The notes beneath the pieces are model-generated. The model saw only the letters and a list, made by a program, of their open reading frames with translations. It was not told the DNA's origin and did no database searches. Both the position numbers and the translations under genes were made by a program. Positions 33,315-42,178 of a stretch of 48,788 nt of DNA are shown here, one piece after another (position 1 is the first letter of the stretch; each line of letters opens with the position of its first letter). The DNA is from SIG714 sp964638675 (GTDB lineage Bacteria > Bacillota > Clostridia > Oscillospirales > CAG-272). Location: assembly GCA_964638675.1 (NCBI GenBank), contig CAZXAU010000017.1:1-48788 (forward strand), read 5' to 3'.

Positions 33315-35528
33315 ATGGCAAAAAAGAAGAAAAATCAATCGGATGTAGGTGAAGTGTTCCTCTCACAAAAAGCGGCAATGCAGCAGCTTATAACCGATAC
33401 GCTTGAAACAAATTACATGCCGTACGCAATGAGTGTAATTATTTCGCGTGCTATACCCGAGATCGACGGATTCAAACCGTCACAGCGAAAATTGCTCTAT
33501 ACTATGTATAAAATGGGACTCCTGAACGGCGGCCACAGGGTAAAAAGTACGAATGTTGTCGGTGAGACGATGAAGCTGAATCCGCACGGCGATTCTTCGA
33601 TATACGGAACTCTTGCCAACATGACAAGGGCGTATGACGGTCTTCTTCATCCCTTTATTGATTCAAAGGGAACATTCGGAAAGCATTATTCAACGAATAT
33701 GGCGTGCTCAGCGTCACGTTACACCGAATGCCGTCTTGAAGGAATATGCTCGGAGATCTTCGGCGGAATCGACCGTGATGCGGTTGATTTTATACCGAAC
33801 TATGACAATACGATGACAGAGCCCAAACTTCTGCCGACTGCATTCCCGAATATTCTCGTTTCGGGAAGTGATGGAATTGCTGTCGGACTTGCGACAACTA
33901 TATGTTCATTCAATCTGCGTGAATGCTGTGCGGCAACGATTGAGATGCTGAAGAATCCTTCGGTAGATGTAGACCGTATTCTTGATATAATGCCGGCACC
34001 CGATTTTCCGGGAGGTGCGATAATTCTTTATAACCGTGAGGAAATGGCAAAGATCTATCTGACCGGTAGGGGCAGTTTCAGAATGCGTTCGAACTACAGA
34101 TACGATCCGAAGGAGAACTGCATCGAAATACTTGAAATTCCCGATTCCACGACCATAGAGCCGATCATGCAAAAACTTGATAAGCTCCAGAAGGAAGGGA
34201 AGCTTAAGGAGGTTTCTGATTTCCGTGATGAGATCGACCTCAGCGGATTCAAGCTCACACTTGACCTTCGCAGGGGAACTGATCCCGATAAACTGATGCT
34301 CAAGCTCTTCAAAAACACTCCTCTTGAATGTACGGTGAACCCCAACTTCAATGTAATTTTGAATGAGCACCCACGTCTTCTCGGTGTTATGGATATTATT
34401 GCCGAATGGATCAAATTCAGAGTGAATTGCGTGAGACGTGAAACGACATTTGAGCTTGAGAGAAAAAAGGAAAAGCTTCATCTTCTTGAGGGACTTGCCA
34501 AAATCCTGCTTGATATCGATAAAGCAATCAGAATAATCAGGGGAACAAAGGCGGAGGCGGATGTCGTTCCGAACCTTATGAAGGGTTTTGATATAGACGA
34601 AATTCAGGCGGACTATGTCGCCGAGATAAAGCTTCGGCATATCAACAGAGAATATATTCTGAATAAAATAGCCGAAACAGACCTTCTGAGAAAGGATATA
34701 GAAAGGCTTGAAAAGATTATCGGCGATGATAAGCTCATAAAGAAGGAAATCATTTCCCAACTTGAAGCCATCAGCAAAAAATACGGAAGAGACCGTGTAA
34801 GTCAGATAATTGCTGCACATGAAGCACCGGTGATGGAAAAAGAGGATGAAGTCGAGAATCTGAATGTCCGTATGGTCATGACGGCTGGCGGATATTTTAA
34901 AAAGCTGAATATTCAGACCCTGCGTTTAACAAGCACCGATAATCAAACTGTGAAGGAAGGCGATTTCGTAATCCTGGATGAGGAAGGCGAAAATCTTGAC
35001 GAGCTTCTCTTCTTCTCTGATAAAGCACAGTGCTATAAGCAGAGAGCGAGCGATTTTGAAATGTCAAAATCATCGCAAATGGGCGATTTTGTCCCCGTCA
35101 AGCTGAATTTCGATAACGGAGAAAGATTTCTCTTTCTGAAGCGGCTTAAAGAATATAAAGAATCCTGCAAAATGATATTCATTTTCGCAAACGGAAAGGG
35201 AGTCAAGGTTCCGATAAGTGCATACGAAACAAAGGGCAACAGGTCAAAGCTGAAAAATGCGTATTCGGACAAATCACCTATAGTTGCCGCCTTTTGTGAG
35301 GAAAAAACTCCATTCGATATTGTAATATATTCAAGCGATGGAAAGTGCATACAGATTTCTACAAATCTCATCCCGGAGAATTCGACAAGATCATCTCAGG
35401 GCGTGACTCTCTTTACGCTGAAGAAAAATACGGTCGTGCAAAAGGCTGTCGTATTTACAGATGATATGCAATTTGACAGATCCCCGAAAAAAATAAAGAT
35501 ACCTGCAAGTGGGGTTTCTCAGGGATAA
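33315..35528 (+). CDS. parC: Type IIA topoisomerase subunit A (topoisomerase IV ParC-like)
   Basis: DNA-cleaving subunit; likely partner of the ParE-like protein at 4927-7080. The product has 737 residues. The winged-helix part shows YMPYAMSVIISRAIPEIDGFKPSQRKLLYTM and the catalytic tyrosine in SASRYTECRLE (Y136). The tower and coiled-coil (about 360-500, rich in Lys, Glu and Leu) are followed by a beta-pinwheel C-terminal region of about 220 residues with no GyrA box (QRRGGKG), which argues for ParC over GyrA. GTDPDKLMLKLFKNTPLE is a family signature. AAAGGAACGG precedes ATG 33315, and tsaC lies 59 bp upstream. Confidence 0.85.
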   Translation: MAKKKKNQSDVGEVFLSQKAAMQQLITDTLETNYMPYAMSVIISRAIPEIDGFKPSQRKLLYTMYKMGLLNGGHRVKSTNVVGETMKLNPHGDSSIYGTLANMTRAYDGLLHPFIDSKGTFGKHYSTNMACSASRYTECRLEGICSEIFGGIDRDAVDFIPNYDNTMTEPKLLPTAFPNILVSGSDGIAVGLATTICSFNLRECCAATIEMLKNPSVDVDRILDIMPAPDFPGGAIILYNREEMAKIYLTGRGSFRMRSNYRYDPKENCIEILEIPDSTTIEPIMQKLDKLQKEGKLKEVSDFRDEIDLSGFKLTLDLRRGTDPDKLMLKLFKNTPLECTVNPNFNVILNEHPRLLGVMDIIAEWIKFRVNCVRRETTFELERKKEKLHLLEGLAKILLDIDKAIRIIRGTKAEADVVPNLMKGFDIDEIQADYVAEIKLRHINREYILNKIAETDLLRKDIERLEKIIGDDKLIKKEIISQLEAISKKYGRDRVSQIIAAHEAPVMEKEDEVENLNVRMVMTAGGYFKKLNIQTLRLTSTDNQTVKEGDFVILDEEGENLDELLFFSDKAQCYKQRASDFEMSKSSQMGDFVPVKLNFDNGERFLFLKRLKEYKESCKMIFIFANGKGVKVPISAYETKGNRSKLKNAYSDKSPIVAAFCEEKTPFDIVIYSSDGKCIQISTNLIPENSTRSSQGVTLFTLKKNTVVQKAVVFTDDMQFDRSPKKIKIPASGVSQG

Positions 35529-35644
35529 GGTAACAATTTTGTCGATTTATACAGGATTTTATCGATTATAAATTTATTATTTACTTATAGGAAGATTAAA
35601 TAGTAAGAAAAAACAATTTTTTTATAAAAATAAAAAAAATACTA

Positions 35645-35673
35645 TTGAATTTTTGAATATAATGTGATATAAT
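35645..35673 (+). promoter_or_regulatory. Promoter of the spoIID-containing operon
   Basis: TTGAAT (35645-35650), 17 nt, TATAAT (35668-35673), 58 bp before the proposed AUU start. Confidence 0.75.
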
Positions 35674-35731
35674 ACGTAAATAAAAACGGTGTAATAAAAT
35701 CATCTAAAAAATATCCGGGGAGGGGTATATC

Positions 35732-36241
35732 ATTAAGAAGAACATCAGTATCCTTCTTGTTTCACTGTCCGTTTTATGTCTGCTTGCGTTTGTGTTTTTT
35801 GTAGGGGTATTTGCAGGACAGAGCGAAAATGAAGCTATAAAACTTGTTTCTTTTGACTACATCGATAATAACCTCAGAGGATATATTGACGATGCCGATA
35901 ATCTTTCGGCAGGCAGAATTGACCTCCTGCTTGCAAGAGTTGCTGCGTGTGAAAAGGCGATCGAATCGCTGAAAGGCGATGACAGAAGGGGATTTGTCGC
36001 ATTTGACATTCTGCCAGGGCAGACAATTACTCTTTCAAAAGGGTGCGAGGTTGTATGCATTACAAACAGTATAGTGATCGAGAGCGGTGAGATGTGTGAT
36101 ATTACCGACGGTAATTTAACTGAGATCGGTTCTCTGCTCGAAATTGCACATTCATATATTTCGGTCGGTGATACCGAGCTTCGGGCGACCGACAGTAACC
36201 AGGTAACTATTTTTATCAGAGGAGAATACGGCAATGGCTAA
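35732..36241 (+). CDS. Membrane-anchored protein of unknown function with probable AUU start
   Basis: A very strong ribosome binding site, GGGGAGGGG at 35716-35724, is followed 7 nt later by ATT 35732 and no ATG, GTG or TTG. Reading from ATT gives 169 residues, with (M)KKNISILLVSLSVLCLLAF as a classic signal anchor or signal peptide. The first conventional start (GTG 35792) has no ribosome binding site and would cut this segment in half. The exported part is about 130 residues, with a helical stretch (DNLSAGRIDLLLARVAACEKA) and a beta-rich part (GFVAFDILPGQTITLSKG). I do not recognise the family. It overlaps the next small gene by 8 nt and shares an operon with spoIID-like 36522-38378. Confidence 0.7.
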   Translation: MKKNISILLVSLSVLCLLAFVFFVGVFAGQSENEAIKLVSFDYIDNNLRGYIDDADNLSAGRIDLLLARVAACEKAIESLKGDDRRGFVAFDILPGQTITLSKGCEVVCITNSIVIESGEMCDITDGNLTEIGSLLEIAHSYISVGDTELRATDSNQVTIFIRGEYGNG

Positions 36242-36368
36242 GAATAAAGAAGAAAAAAAGGAAAAAATGAAGAAAAGTGTGCTTTGGACAAGGATCCTCT
36301 GCATTGCTTTGGCAATATTGATGGTAAGCGGAGGCGTACTTACTATCATTCAGGCACTTATACAGTGA
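36234..36368 (+). CDS. Small single-pass membrane protein, 44 residues
   Basis: ATG 36234 has GAGGAG about 9 nt before it and overlaps the end of the preceding gene by 8 nt, typical of translational coupling. The product is a Lys/Glu-rich head (MAKNKEEKKEKMKKS) and one transmembrane helix (ILCIALAILMVSGGVLTII). Such small, basic-headed membrane proteins occur in many Firmicutes and are often left out of annotations. Function unknown; the context suggests the envelope. Confidence 0.65.
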   Translation: MAKNKEEKKEKMKKSVLWTRILCIALAILMVSGGVLTIIQALIQ

Positions 36369-36521
36369 TCTGCGGATTTGACATTTTAATGTTAATTTGA
36401 TTAAGTCATTGAGTAGGCGGTGACTTATGAAATGCCTTCATTAATAATGATTAACAGGAAGGCTTCCTACAAAAAACTTTTACGATCGGATGAATTGTAA
36501 TATATAGGGCGGTGATGACCG

Positions 36522-38378
36522 ATGAAGTCAGGAGATAGCAGGAATAGAAAGATTCTAAGCTATATCTTTGTTTTCGTGTCGATTGCCGCTCTTTTGCTTT
36601 ATACGGGAATTTTGTCCGGAATTGATGATAACGTAGTTGTGCTTGCGGATGATATACAGGACACGATCAAAGCGGAGAATACTATAGATTATGTCAGGGT
36701 CGGACTTGTTTTTTCTCCGGATGTTGTTTCAGAGTATTCTTTCTCTGTGGGAATAGGCTTGAATTACGGAATTCAGAATTATGAGAGCCATGAATTTATA
36801 TCTATAGGACAGGTTGCCGGAGAATCTTTTACGGTTGAAAGAGACAGCGGAAATATATATCTGAATCTCTCAGGTGAATATGATGAGACGGCAATTTCCG
36901 GGGTGCTGTCGGACAGGTCATTGGGTCTGATTCCTTTTTGCTCTGGAGAAGGCTCTGATAAAAGCATGCATGTCGGTCCTTTTGCCAATGCCGTTGAAGC
37001 TGAGACTTGTGCAGATATTTTTGAACAGGCTGTTGACGGCCTTGCTTGCAGTTTATATACAAGTGGGAATGATGAGTTGCTTCTCAGAAGTTCAGAAGGA
37101 AATGTTGTTGCCTGCTATCAGCAGGGTGATGACAACTTCGCCTTTGCAGTCAACCCGATACAGGGCAATGACGGAAATACCGAGCTTATCACATCGTCTG
37201 CCGGATTGATCTACGGCGGTACATTTGAGTTCAGGATATACAAATATTCGAGTATTGACGGCATATCGGTTATTAATATAATGCCGATGGAGGAATATGT
37301 CGGGTGTGTAATGTCCTATGAGATCAGCAATTCGTATGCCGATGAGGTTCAGAAAACATTTGCAATAGTTGTGAGAAATTATACATATTCTTCACAAACA
37401 AGGCATAAATCGATGAAATTCTCGATTTGTTGCAATACACACTGTCAGGCATACAGAGGATGCGACAGAGTCAACGACAGGGTGAAAAATGCGGTCAAGG
37501 AGACCGAAGGGCTGATCATAAGTTACGGCGGAAAGTACGCCAAAACATATTATTCGGCATCGGCAGGCGGATGTACGATAGCAGTTCATGAAACATGGCA
37601 AAGCTCGGTATATCCGTACCTCAAAGCTCTTCCGGCTCCTTGGGAAACATACAAATCAAGATCGGTCACGAATTGGACGGTTGAGTTCACGCCGAGTGAG
37701 CTGTACGCGAGAGTCAAGGGAAGTTGTCCGAATCTCGATGGAGATATTGCAAGCATTTCCACAACATACTGTACCGACAGTACGCATATATATTCTGTGA
37801 CACTTACCGATATTTACGGCAACAGCGACACCATTTCAATGAGCACGCAGGTGAGAAATCTTTTCGGATTCAACAGCGGAAACTTTATTGTCGGAAAAGC
37901 TGGGGAAACTGTCAGTCAAAGAGTATATTCGCTCGATAATTTTGAAAGCATATACTCACCCGATTTTGCGGGAATAACAATGCCTGTAGATTTGACTGGA
38001 AAACTGTATGTCAGAACAGAAAATGGCTTTATTCCGCTTGATTCTGGTGAAGATTATACCTATGTACTTTCATCGGGAGAGGGAATACTGCAATTTGACA
38101 AGGACAAAATTGTTGTTGTCGATTCGGAAGAGGAAAATATAATTACAGATGGCAGGCTGCCCGATATACTGCACGGAAATCCTGTCATGAAAGAGTATGA
38201 CGTGACACTCGAAGGAGGGGAAGGAAACTTTGTCTTCGTGGGTAAAGGCTGGGGACACGGTGCAGGTCTGTCCCAGTACGGACTTGTAGACCTTGTAAAT
38301 CTCGGATATGACTGTAAAACTATATTGCAGTATTATTTCAACGGAACAACTGTAATCGGTGCGAATCAGATGTCATGA
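36522..38378 (+). CDS. SpoIID/LytB-domain protein (peptidoglycan lytic transglycosylase family)
   Basis: The product has 618 residues, with an N-terminal signal anchor (ILSYIFVFVSIAALLLYTGIL). The SpoIID domain starts near residue 245: INIMPMEEYVGCVMSYEIS, where the Glu of SYE matches the catalytic Glu of SpoIID, then CCNTHCQAYRG, SYGGKYAKTYYSASAGG and the C-terminal GKGWGHGAGLSQYG hallmark near 580-595. SpoIID cleaves denuded glycan strands during engulfment; LytB relatives act in vegetative wall turnover. A long N-terminal region (about 40-240) and a beta insert near 450-560 make it larger than B. subtilis SpoIID (about 340 residues), so a non-sporulation role is possible. Start ATG 36522 with GGTGAT upstream; last gene of its operon. 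Confidence 0.85.
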   Translation: MKSGDSRNRKILSYIFVFVSIAALLLYTGILSGIDDNVVVLADDIQDTIKAENTIDYVRVGLVFSPDVVSEYSFSVGIGLNYGIQNYESHEFISIGQVAGESFTVERDSGNIYLNLSGEYDETAISGVLSDRSLGLIPFCSGEGSDKSMHVGPFANAVEAETCADIFEQAVDGLACSLYTSGNDELLLRSSEGNVVACYQQGDDNFAFAVNPIQGNDGNTELITSSAGLIYGGTFEFRIYKYSSIDGISVINIMPMEEYVGCVMSYEISNSYADEVQKTFAIVVRNYTYSSQTRHKSMKFSICCNTHCQAYRGCDRVNDRVKNAVKETEGLIISYGGKYAKTYYSASAGGCTIAVHETWQSSVYPYLKALPAPWETYKSRSVTNWTVEFTPSELYARVKGSCPNLDGDIASISTTYCTDSTHIYSVTLTDIYGNSDTISMSTQVRNLFGFNSGNFIVGKAGETVSQRVYSLDNFESIYSPDFAGITMPVDLTGKLYVRTENGFIPLDSGEDYTYVLSSGEGILQFDKDKIVVVDSEEENIITDGRLPDILHGNPVMKEYDVTLEGGEGNFVFVGKGWGHGAGLSQYGLVDLVNLGYDCKTILQYYFNGTTVIGANQMS

Positions 38379-38441
38379 TCATATGTGCAACTGTGTAAGA
38401 TATACGGCAATTGAAATTTCAAAAGATGTTTTTATAACAAT

Positions 38442-38476
38442 GGGGGATTTTTTGCAGAAGATTCCCCTTGCTTTTT
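38442..38476 (+). terminator. Weak terminator after the SpoIID-like gene
   Basis: GGGGA pairs with TCCCC across a 14-nt loop, followed by TTGCTTTTT. Only about five pairs. Confidence 0.4.
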
Positions 38477-38547
38477 GCCTTGCCGATGTGCATAATAGAG
38501 ACGATTTAATATTGACATGAAAAACCTGAAAAAATTCCGGGAAAGTA

Positions 38548-38576
38548 TTGACAAATGCATAATGATGTGATATCGT
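38548..38576 (+). promoter_or_regulatory. Promoter before the ABC exporter leader
   Basis: TTGACA (38548-38553), 17 nt, TATCGT (38571-38576). It is about 270 bp before the ATP-binding protein gene, implying a long leader in the 469-bp gap 38379-38847. Confidence 0.6.
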
Positions 38577-38582
38577 ATTGAA

Positions 38583-38775
38583 ATTAAAAAGCTTATCGAT
38601 AATTATTGACAGTAAAAAAGGCGTCCGCACGGTTATGATGTTTTGCACAGCTTTAAAGCGGCTGTCATATTAAGAAAGCTAAAAAAAGAAAAAGCAACAG
38701 TAATATCGCCATAGGGTGGTGGCTTGCTACCGCCGGATTTGAAAAGGAATACCGGCTTTGCGGTCACTGATAAGC
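38583..38775 (+). promoter_or_regulatory. Structured leader, possibly T-box-like
   Basis: Two competing folds are visible. GGTGGTGG-CTTG-CTACCGCC (about 38716-38735) can form a hairpin; alternatively ACCGC-CGG (from 38730) pairs with CCGGC..GCGGT near 38752-38765. The first begins AGGGTGGT and ends ACCGCC, which are the two halves of the T-box consensus (AGGGUGGNACCGCG) with 8 extra bases between. Upstream, AGCTT/AAGCT and TGACAG/CTGTCA could form a stem I. No U-run follows the second hairpin, and a specifier loop cannot be placed. Confidence 0.3.
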
Positions 38776-38847
38776 AATAATATATAACATCACCAAGATA
38801 GTTTTATATACAGATAATTCAAGCATAAAGGAGTATAGTGACGAAGA

Positions 38848-39762
38848 ATGGAAAATATTATAGAGATAAAAAATCTCAGTAAATCATTCGGCGATGTGAA
38901 AGCCGTGCAGGGTATCAGCTTTTGCGTGAAAAAAGGCGAGATGTTTGCATTTCTGGGCGTGAACGGAGCAGGAAAAAGTACGACGATTTCAATCATCTGC
39001 GGACAGCTTGCAAAGGATGAAGGCAGGGTTTTCGTCTGCGGTGAGGATTCGGAAAAATCGAGAGATAAGATAAAATGCAACCTCGGAGTTGTCTTTCAGA
39101 ATTCGGTGCTTGATCAGGCACTCAGTGTAAAGGATAATCTCAGAAGCCGGGCTTCGCTTTACGGAATAAAGGGAGCCGAATTCAAGAACCGACTTGCGGA
39201 GCTTGCAAAGATGCTTGATTTTGAAGATCTGCTCAGCCGCACAGTCGGAAAGCTGTCGGGAGGTCAGAGACGCCGTGTCGATATTGCGAGAGCCTTGTTG
39301 CATAAGCCCGAGATCCTTATTCTTGATGAGCCGACAACAGGACTTGATCCGCAGACAAGAAAAATTCTCTGGGATGTTGTGACCGATCTTCGCGAGAAGG
39401 AGAATATGACGGTATTTCTTACAACTCATTATATGGAGGAAGCCGCCGATGCAGATTATGTGGTCATCCTTGACAGCGGAAAAATCGCCGCCGAGGGAAC
39501 TCCTCTTGAACTGAAGAATAAGTATACCGGCGACTTTGTCACGATATACGGCGTGGATGAAGAAAAGATCAAGTTACTCGGAAGACCTTATGAAAGGCTT
39601 CGCGATGCCTACAGGGTGTCTGTTCCGAATACCGGCGAAGTGACCGATATGATACTTGCAAGCCCTGGGCTTTTCAGGGACTATGAGATAACAAAAGGCA
39701 AGATGGATGATGTTTTTCTTGCCGTGACAGGTAAAAAACTTACGGGAGGTGCGGAAAAATGA
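38848..39762 (+). CDS. ABC transporter ATP-binding protein (ABC-2 exporter type)
   Basis: ATPase of an exporter. The product has 304 residues, with Walker A GVNGAGKST near residue 37, the Q-loop VVFQNSVLD, signature LSGGQRRRVD, Walker B ILILDEPTTGLDP and the switch histidine in TTHYMEEA. The C-terminal extension of about 80 residues ending DDVFLAVTGKKL is typical of the DrrA/NatA-type drug or ion exporters. AAAGGAG lies about 14 nt before ATG 38848. The last four bases overlap the permease start (ATGA), so both subunits are made together. Confidence 0.9.
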   Translation: MENIIEIKNLSKSFGDVKAVQGISFCVKKGEMFAFLGVNGAGKSTTISIICGQLAKDEGRVFVCGEDSEKSRDKIKCNLGVVFQNSVLDQALSVKDNLRSRASLYGIKGAEFKNRLAELAKMLDFEDLLSRTVGKLSGGQRRRVDIARALLHKPEILILDEPTTGLDPQTRKILWDVVTDLREKENMTVFLTTHYMEEAADADYVVILDSGKIAAEGTPLELKNKYTGDFVTIYGVDEEKIKLLGRPYERLRDAYRVSVPNTGEVTDMILASPGLFRDYEITKGKMDDVFLAVTGKKLTGGAEK

Positions 39763-40655
39763 CAGGACTCGGTGCACTTGTAAAACGAAATTGTAAGCTG
39801 TTTTTTAAGGATAAGGGGATGTTTTTCACATCACTCATCACTCCGGTGATACTTCTTGTTTTGTATGTGACATTTCTTGCCAATGTGTATGAGAGCAGTT
39901 TTTCATCAAGCATGCCTGAAGGCTTTACGATAGATCAAAAGCTTATCAATGCCACTGTCGGAGGTCAGCTTGTATCGTCGCTTCTCGCAGTATGTTGTGT
40001 GACGGTTGCTTTTTGTTCAGGTCTTCTGATGGTTCAGGACAGGGTAAGCGGAGCTGTGAGAGACCTGCGCATGACGCCCGTAAGAAAATCGACAATGGCT
40101 CTCGGATATTTTATCTCGACCGCTCTTTCGACATTGCTTATATGCTCGGTGGCGGCTGCAGCAGGCTTTTTGTACCTGCTGAAAATGGGTTGGTATCTCA
40201 GCATAAGCGATGTATTTATGATGATAATCGATATTATACTACTCGTTTTGTTTGGAACTGCACTTTCATCTATAGTGACATTTCCGCTGACGACATCAGG
40301 TCAGGCATCGGCGGTAGGAACGATAGTCAGTTCTGGTTACGGATTTATATGCGGAGCATATATGCCGATATCGAATTTCGGAGAAGGTCTGCAAAAGGTT
40401 CTCTCATTTCTCCCCGGAACATATGGAACATCACTTATACGTAATCATTCGCTCAGAGGCGTATTTGAGGAGATGGAATCTGTGGGTTTTCCGGGTGAAG
40501 TTGTCGATGGCATAAAGAATTCTATAGACTGCAATCTCTATTTCTTCGGAAATAAGGTGGAACTTTCAACCATGTATCTGATACTCGGTTTTGCGGTTGC
40601 CGTGCTGATCGGTATATATATAATAATGAATATTTTTGTAAAGAAAAAGTCGTGA
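39759..40655 (+). CDS. ABC-2 type permease
   Basis: The product has 298 residues, with six hydrophobic segments in the ABC-2 layout: TM1 near 25-40, a loop with SSSMPEGFTIDQKL, then TM2-TM5 from about 70 to 195 (SLLAVCCVTVAFCSGLLMV, MTPVRKSTMALGYF, ISNFGEGLQKVLSFLPGTYGT) and a last TM near 275. It partners the ATPase encoded just upstream with a 4-nt overlap. LPGTYGTSLIRNHSLRG is characteristic of the DrrB/NodJ-like group. Substrate not readable. Confidence 0.88.
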   Translation: MTGLGALVKRNCKLFFKDKGMFFTSLITPVILLVLYVTFLANVYESSFSSSMPEGFTIDQKLINATVGGQLVSSLLAVCCVTVAFCSGLLMVQDRVSGAVRDLRMTPVRKSTMALGYFISTALSTLLICSVAAAAGFLYLLKMGWYLSISDVFMMIIDIILLVLFGTALSSIVTFPLTTSGQASAVGTIVSSGYGFICGAYMPISNFGEGLQKVLSFLPGTYGTSLIRNHSLRGVFEEMESVGFPGEVVDGIKNSIDCNLYFFGNKVELSTMYLILGFAVAVLIGIYIIMNIFVKKKS

Positions 40656-40662
40656 GAAAAAC

Positions 40663-40715
40663 ATGAATTCCCAAAGTAACTTCGATCGAAGAATTTACTT
40701 TGGGAATTCATTTCT
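40663..40715 (+). terminator. Terminator after the ABC exporter
   Basis: ATGAATTCCCAAAGTAA (40663-40679) pairs perfectly with TTACTTTGGGAATTCAT (40695-40711). CTTCGATCGAAG in the loop is itself self-complementary. A weak TTTCT tail follows. Confidence 0.75.
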
Positions 40716-40752
40716 AAAATAAGAAATATTTTTTATAAAATTTAAAAAGCTA

Positions 40753-40781
40753 TTGACAAAATAAAAAAAATGTGATATACT
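40753..40781 (+). promoter_or_regulatory. Promoter of rplJL
   Basis: TTGACA (40753-40758), 17 nt, TATACT (40776-40781), at the 5' side of the leader. Confidence 0.85.
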
Positions 40782-40789
40782 GCATCAGT

Positions 40790-40927
40790 AAATCCGCAGA
40801 CAGCAGGTTTCAGTAAAAGCATTTGCTTTCCTGCCGAGGAAATCGATAGAACAATATCACTGCACAACACTGTGTAAATTGTTAATGTCGCCTTTTCGAT
40901 CTATTTGCGGATCTGAAAAGGTTTTTT
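40790..40927 (+). promoter_or_regulatory. L10 ribosomal protein leader with attenuator
   Basis: Transcribed leader before rplJ with the CTGCCGAGG word (40832-40840) characteristic of the kink-turn that binds the L10-L12 complex in Firmicutes. It is followed by a terminator: CCTTTTCGATC (40891-40901) with GATCTGAAAAGG (40910-40921) and six T. Excess L10-L12 is expected to favour this terminator and so lower rplJL expression. Confidence 0.8.
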
Positions 40928-40969
40928 GTTTTAGCGGATAATCAAAATCCACAAGGAGGTAATCAAATT

Positions 40970-41488
40970 ATGCCGAGTGCAACAATTCTCGCCCAGAAGC
41001 AACAGACAGTTGCGGAACTCACTGAAAAGCTCAAGGAAGCCAAGGCAGGAGTTATCGTAAACTACCAGGGAATTACGGTTGATGCAGATACAAAGCTTCG
41101 TTCGGAGCTTCGTAAAGCAGGCGTTGAATACAAAGTGTTCAAGAATTCCGTAATCACAAGAGCAATGGAAGGTGCAGGATATCCTCTTGAACCGGGTTCG
41201 CTTAACGGAATGTCCGCTATTGCTTTCAGCAGTACAGACGAAGTAGCTCCCGCCAAGATACTCAAGGGATATGCTGACAAGATTGAAACTTTCGAGCTCA
41301 AAACCGGATTCATTGACGGTGCGGTAATCGACGCAAAGGCAGTCAGCGAGCTTGCAGATACTCCCAACAAGGAGACTCTCGTTTGCAAGATCATGGGCTG
41401 CATGAAGAGCCCTGTATACGGACTTGCATATGTCCTTCAGGCAATCATCGACAAGCAGGAAGCACCTGCAACACAGGCTGCCGAATAA
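40970..41488 (+). CDS. rplJ: Ribosomal protein uL10
   Basis: L10 anchors the L7/L12 stalk to 23S rRNA. The product has 172 residues, with the typical N-terminal KQQTVAELTEKLKEAKAGVIVNYQGI in segments near 10-35, ELRKAGVEYKVFKNSV and the C-terminal helix that binds L7/L12. AAGGAGGT lies 9 nt before ATG 40970. It is regulated by the leader above. rplK and rplA, which normally precede it, are not present; an ABC exporter stands there instead. Confidence 0.97.
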   Translation: MPSATILAQKQQTVAELTEKLKEAKAGVIVNYQGITVDADTKLRSELRKAGVEYKVFKNSVITRAMEGAGYPLEPGSLNGMSAIAFSSTDEVAPAKILKGYADKIETFELKTGFIDGAVIDAKAVSELADTPNKETLVCKIMGCMKSPVYGLAYVLQAIIDKQEAPATQAAE

Positions 41489-41568
41489 TACATTTTTATA
41501 TGTTCGACAAGCTGAAAAACAAAAAAATAATAAAACAAAAAGAAAGACCAATTTGGAGGTAAATTAAA

Positions 41569-41943
41569 ATGGCAAGCGAAAAAATAACCGCGATTTTTGA
41601 AGAAATAAAGACACTCACACTTCTCGAAATGAAAGAACTTGTTTCTGTTCTCGAAGAAGAATTCGGCGTATCCGCAGCAGCTCCCGTAGCAGCAGCAGGC
41701 GGCGCAGCAGCAGCTCCTGCAGCAGAAGAAAAGACAGAATTTGATGTCATTCTTAAGAGCGCAGGCGCATCCAAGCTCCCTGTTATCAAGGTTGTTCGTG
41801 AGATCACAGGTCTCGGACTCAAGGAAGCTAAGGATCTTGTTGACGGAGCTCCCAAGACACTTAAGGAAGGCGTTTCTAAGGAAGACGCAGAGGCTATCAA
41901 GGCTCAGCTCACAGCAGCAGGTGCAGAAGTCGAAGTTAAATAA
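41569..41943 (+). CDS. rplL: Ribosomal protein bL12 (L7/L12)
   Basis: Stalk protein that recruits GTPase factors such as EF-G and EF-Tu. The product has 124 residues. An N-terminal dimerisation helix (LEMKELVSVLEEEFGV) is joined by an Ala/Pro/Gly hinge (AAAPVAAAGGAAAAPA) to the conserved C-terminal domain (KLPVIKVVREITGLGLKEAK). TTGGAGGT lies 8 nt before the ATG. A terminator follows, and rpoB is not downstream. Confidence 0.97.
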   Translation: MASEKITAIFEEIKTLTLLEMKELVSVLEEEFGVSAAAPVAAAGGAAAAPAAEEKTEFDVILKSAGASKLPVIKVVREITGLGLKEAKDLVDGAPKTLKEGVSKEDAEAIKAQLTAAGAEVEVK

Positions 41944-41961
41944 GCTTTTGAAATTTACATT

Positions 41962-41995
41962 GGCAGAAGACGCATTGCGGCTTCTGCCTTTTGAT
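41962..41995 (+). terminator. Terminator after rplL
   Basis: GGCAGAAG (41962-41969) pairs with CTTCTGCC (41981-41988), then TTTTGATTT. Confidence 0.8.
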
Positions 41996-42178
41996 TTGTA
42001 TTATATAATATTCTGTAAATCGATCATCTGATTTTCTGCCTTGTGATATGAATGTTTGAATCGAAAACGGCAGAAGTTTGAATGAATATCAATATTACCA
42101 AAAAAGATATCGGTTTTTTGTTTGTTTCGTTACATTTCAGAGAAAATATACTGCAGAAAAAATAATTGGAAATAACTA

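Noticed and set aside
33906..34820. 304-residue minus-strand frame inside the ParC-like gene
   Set aside because: Long but antisense to conserved topoisomerase sequence; no ribosome binding site or homology by eye.
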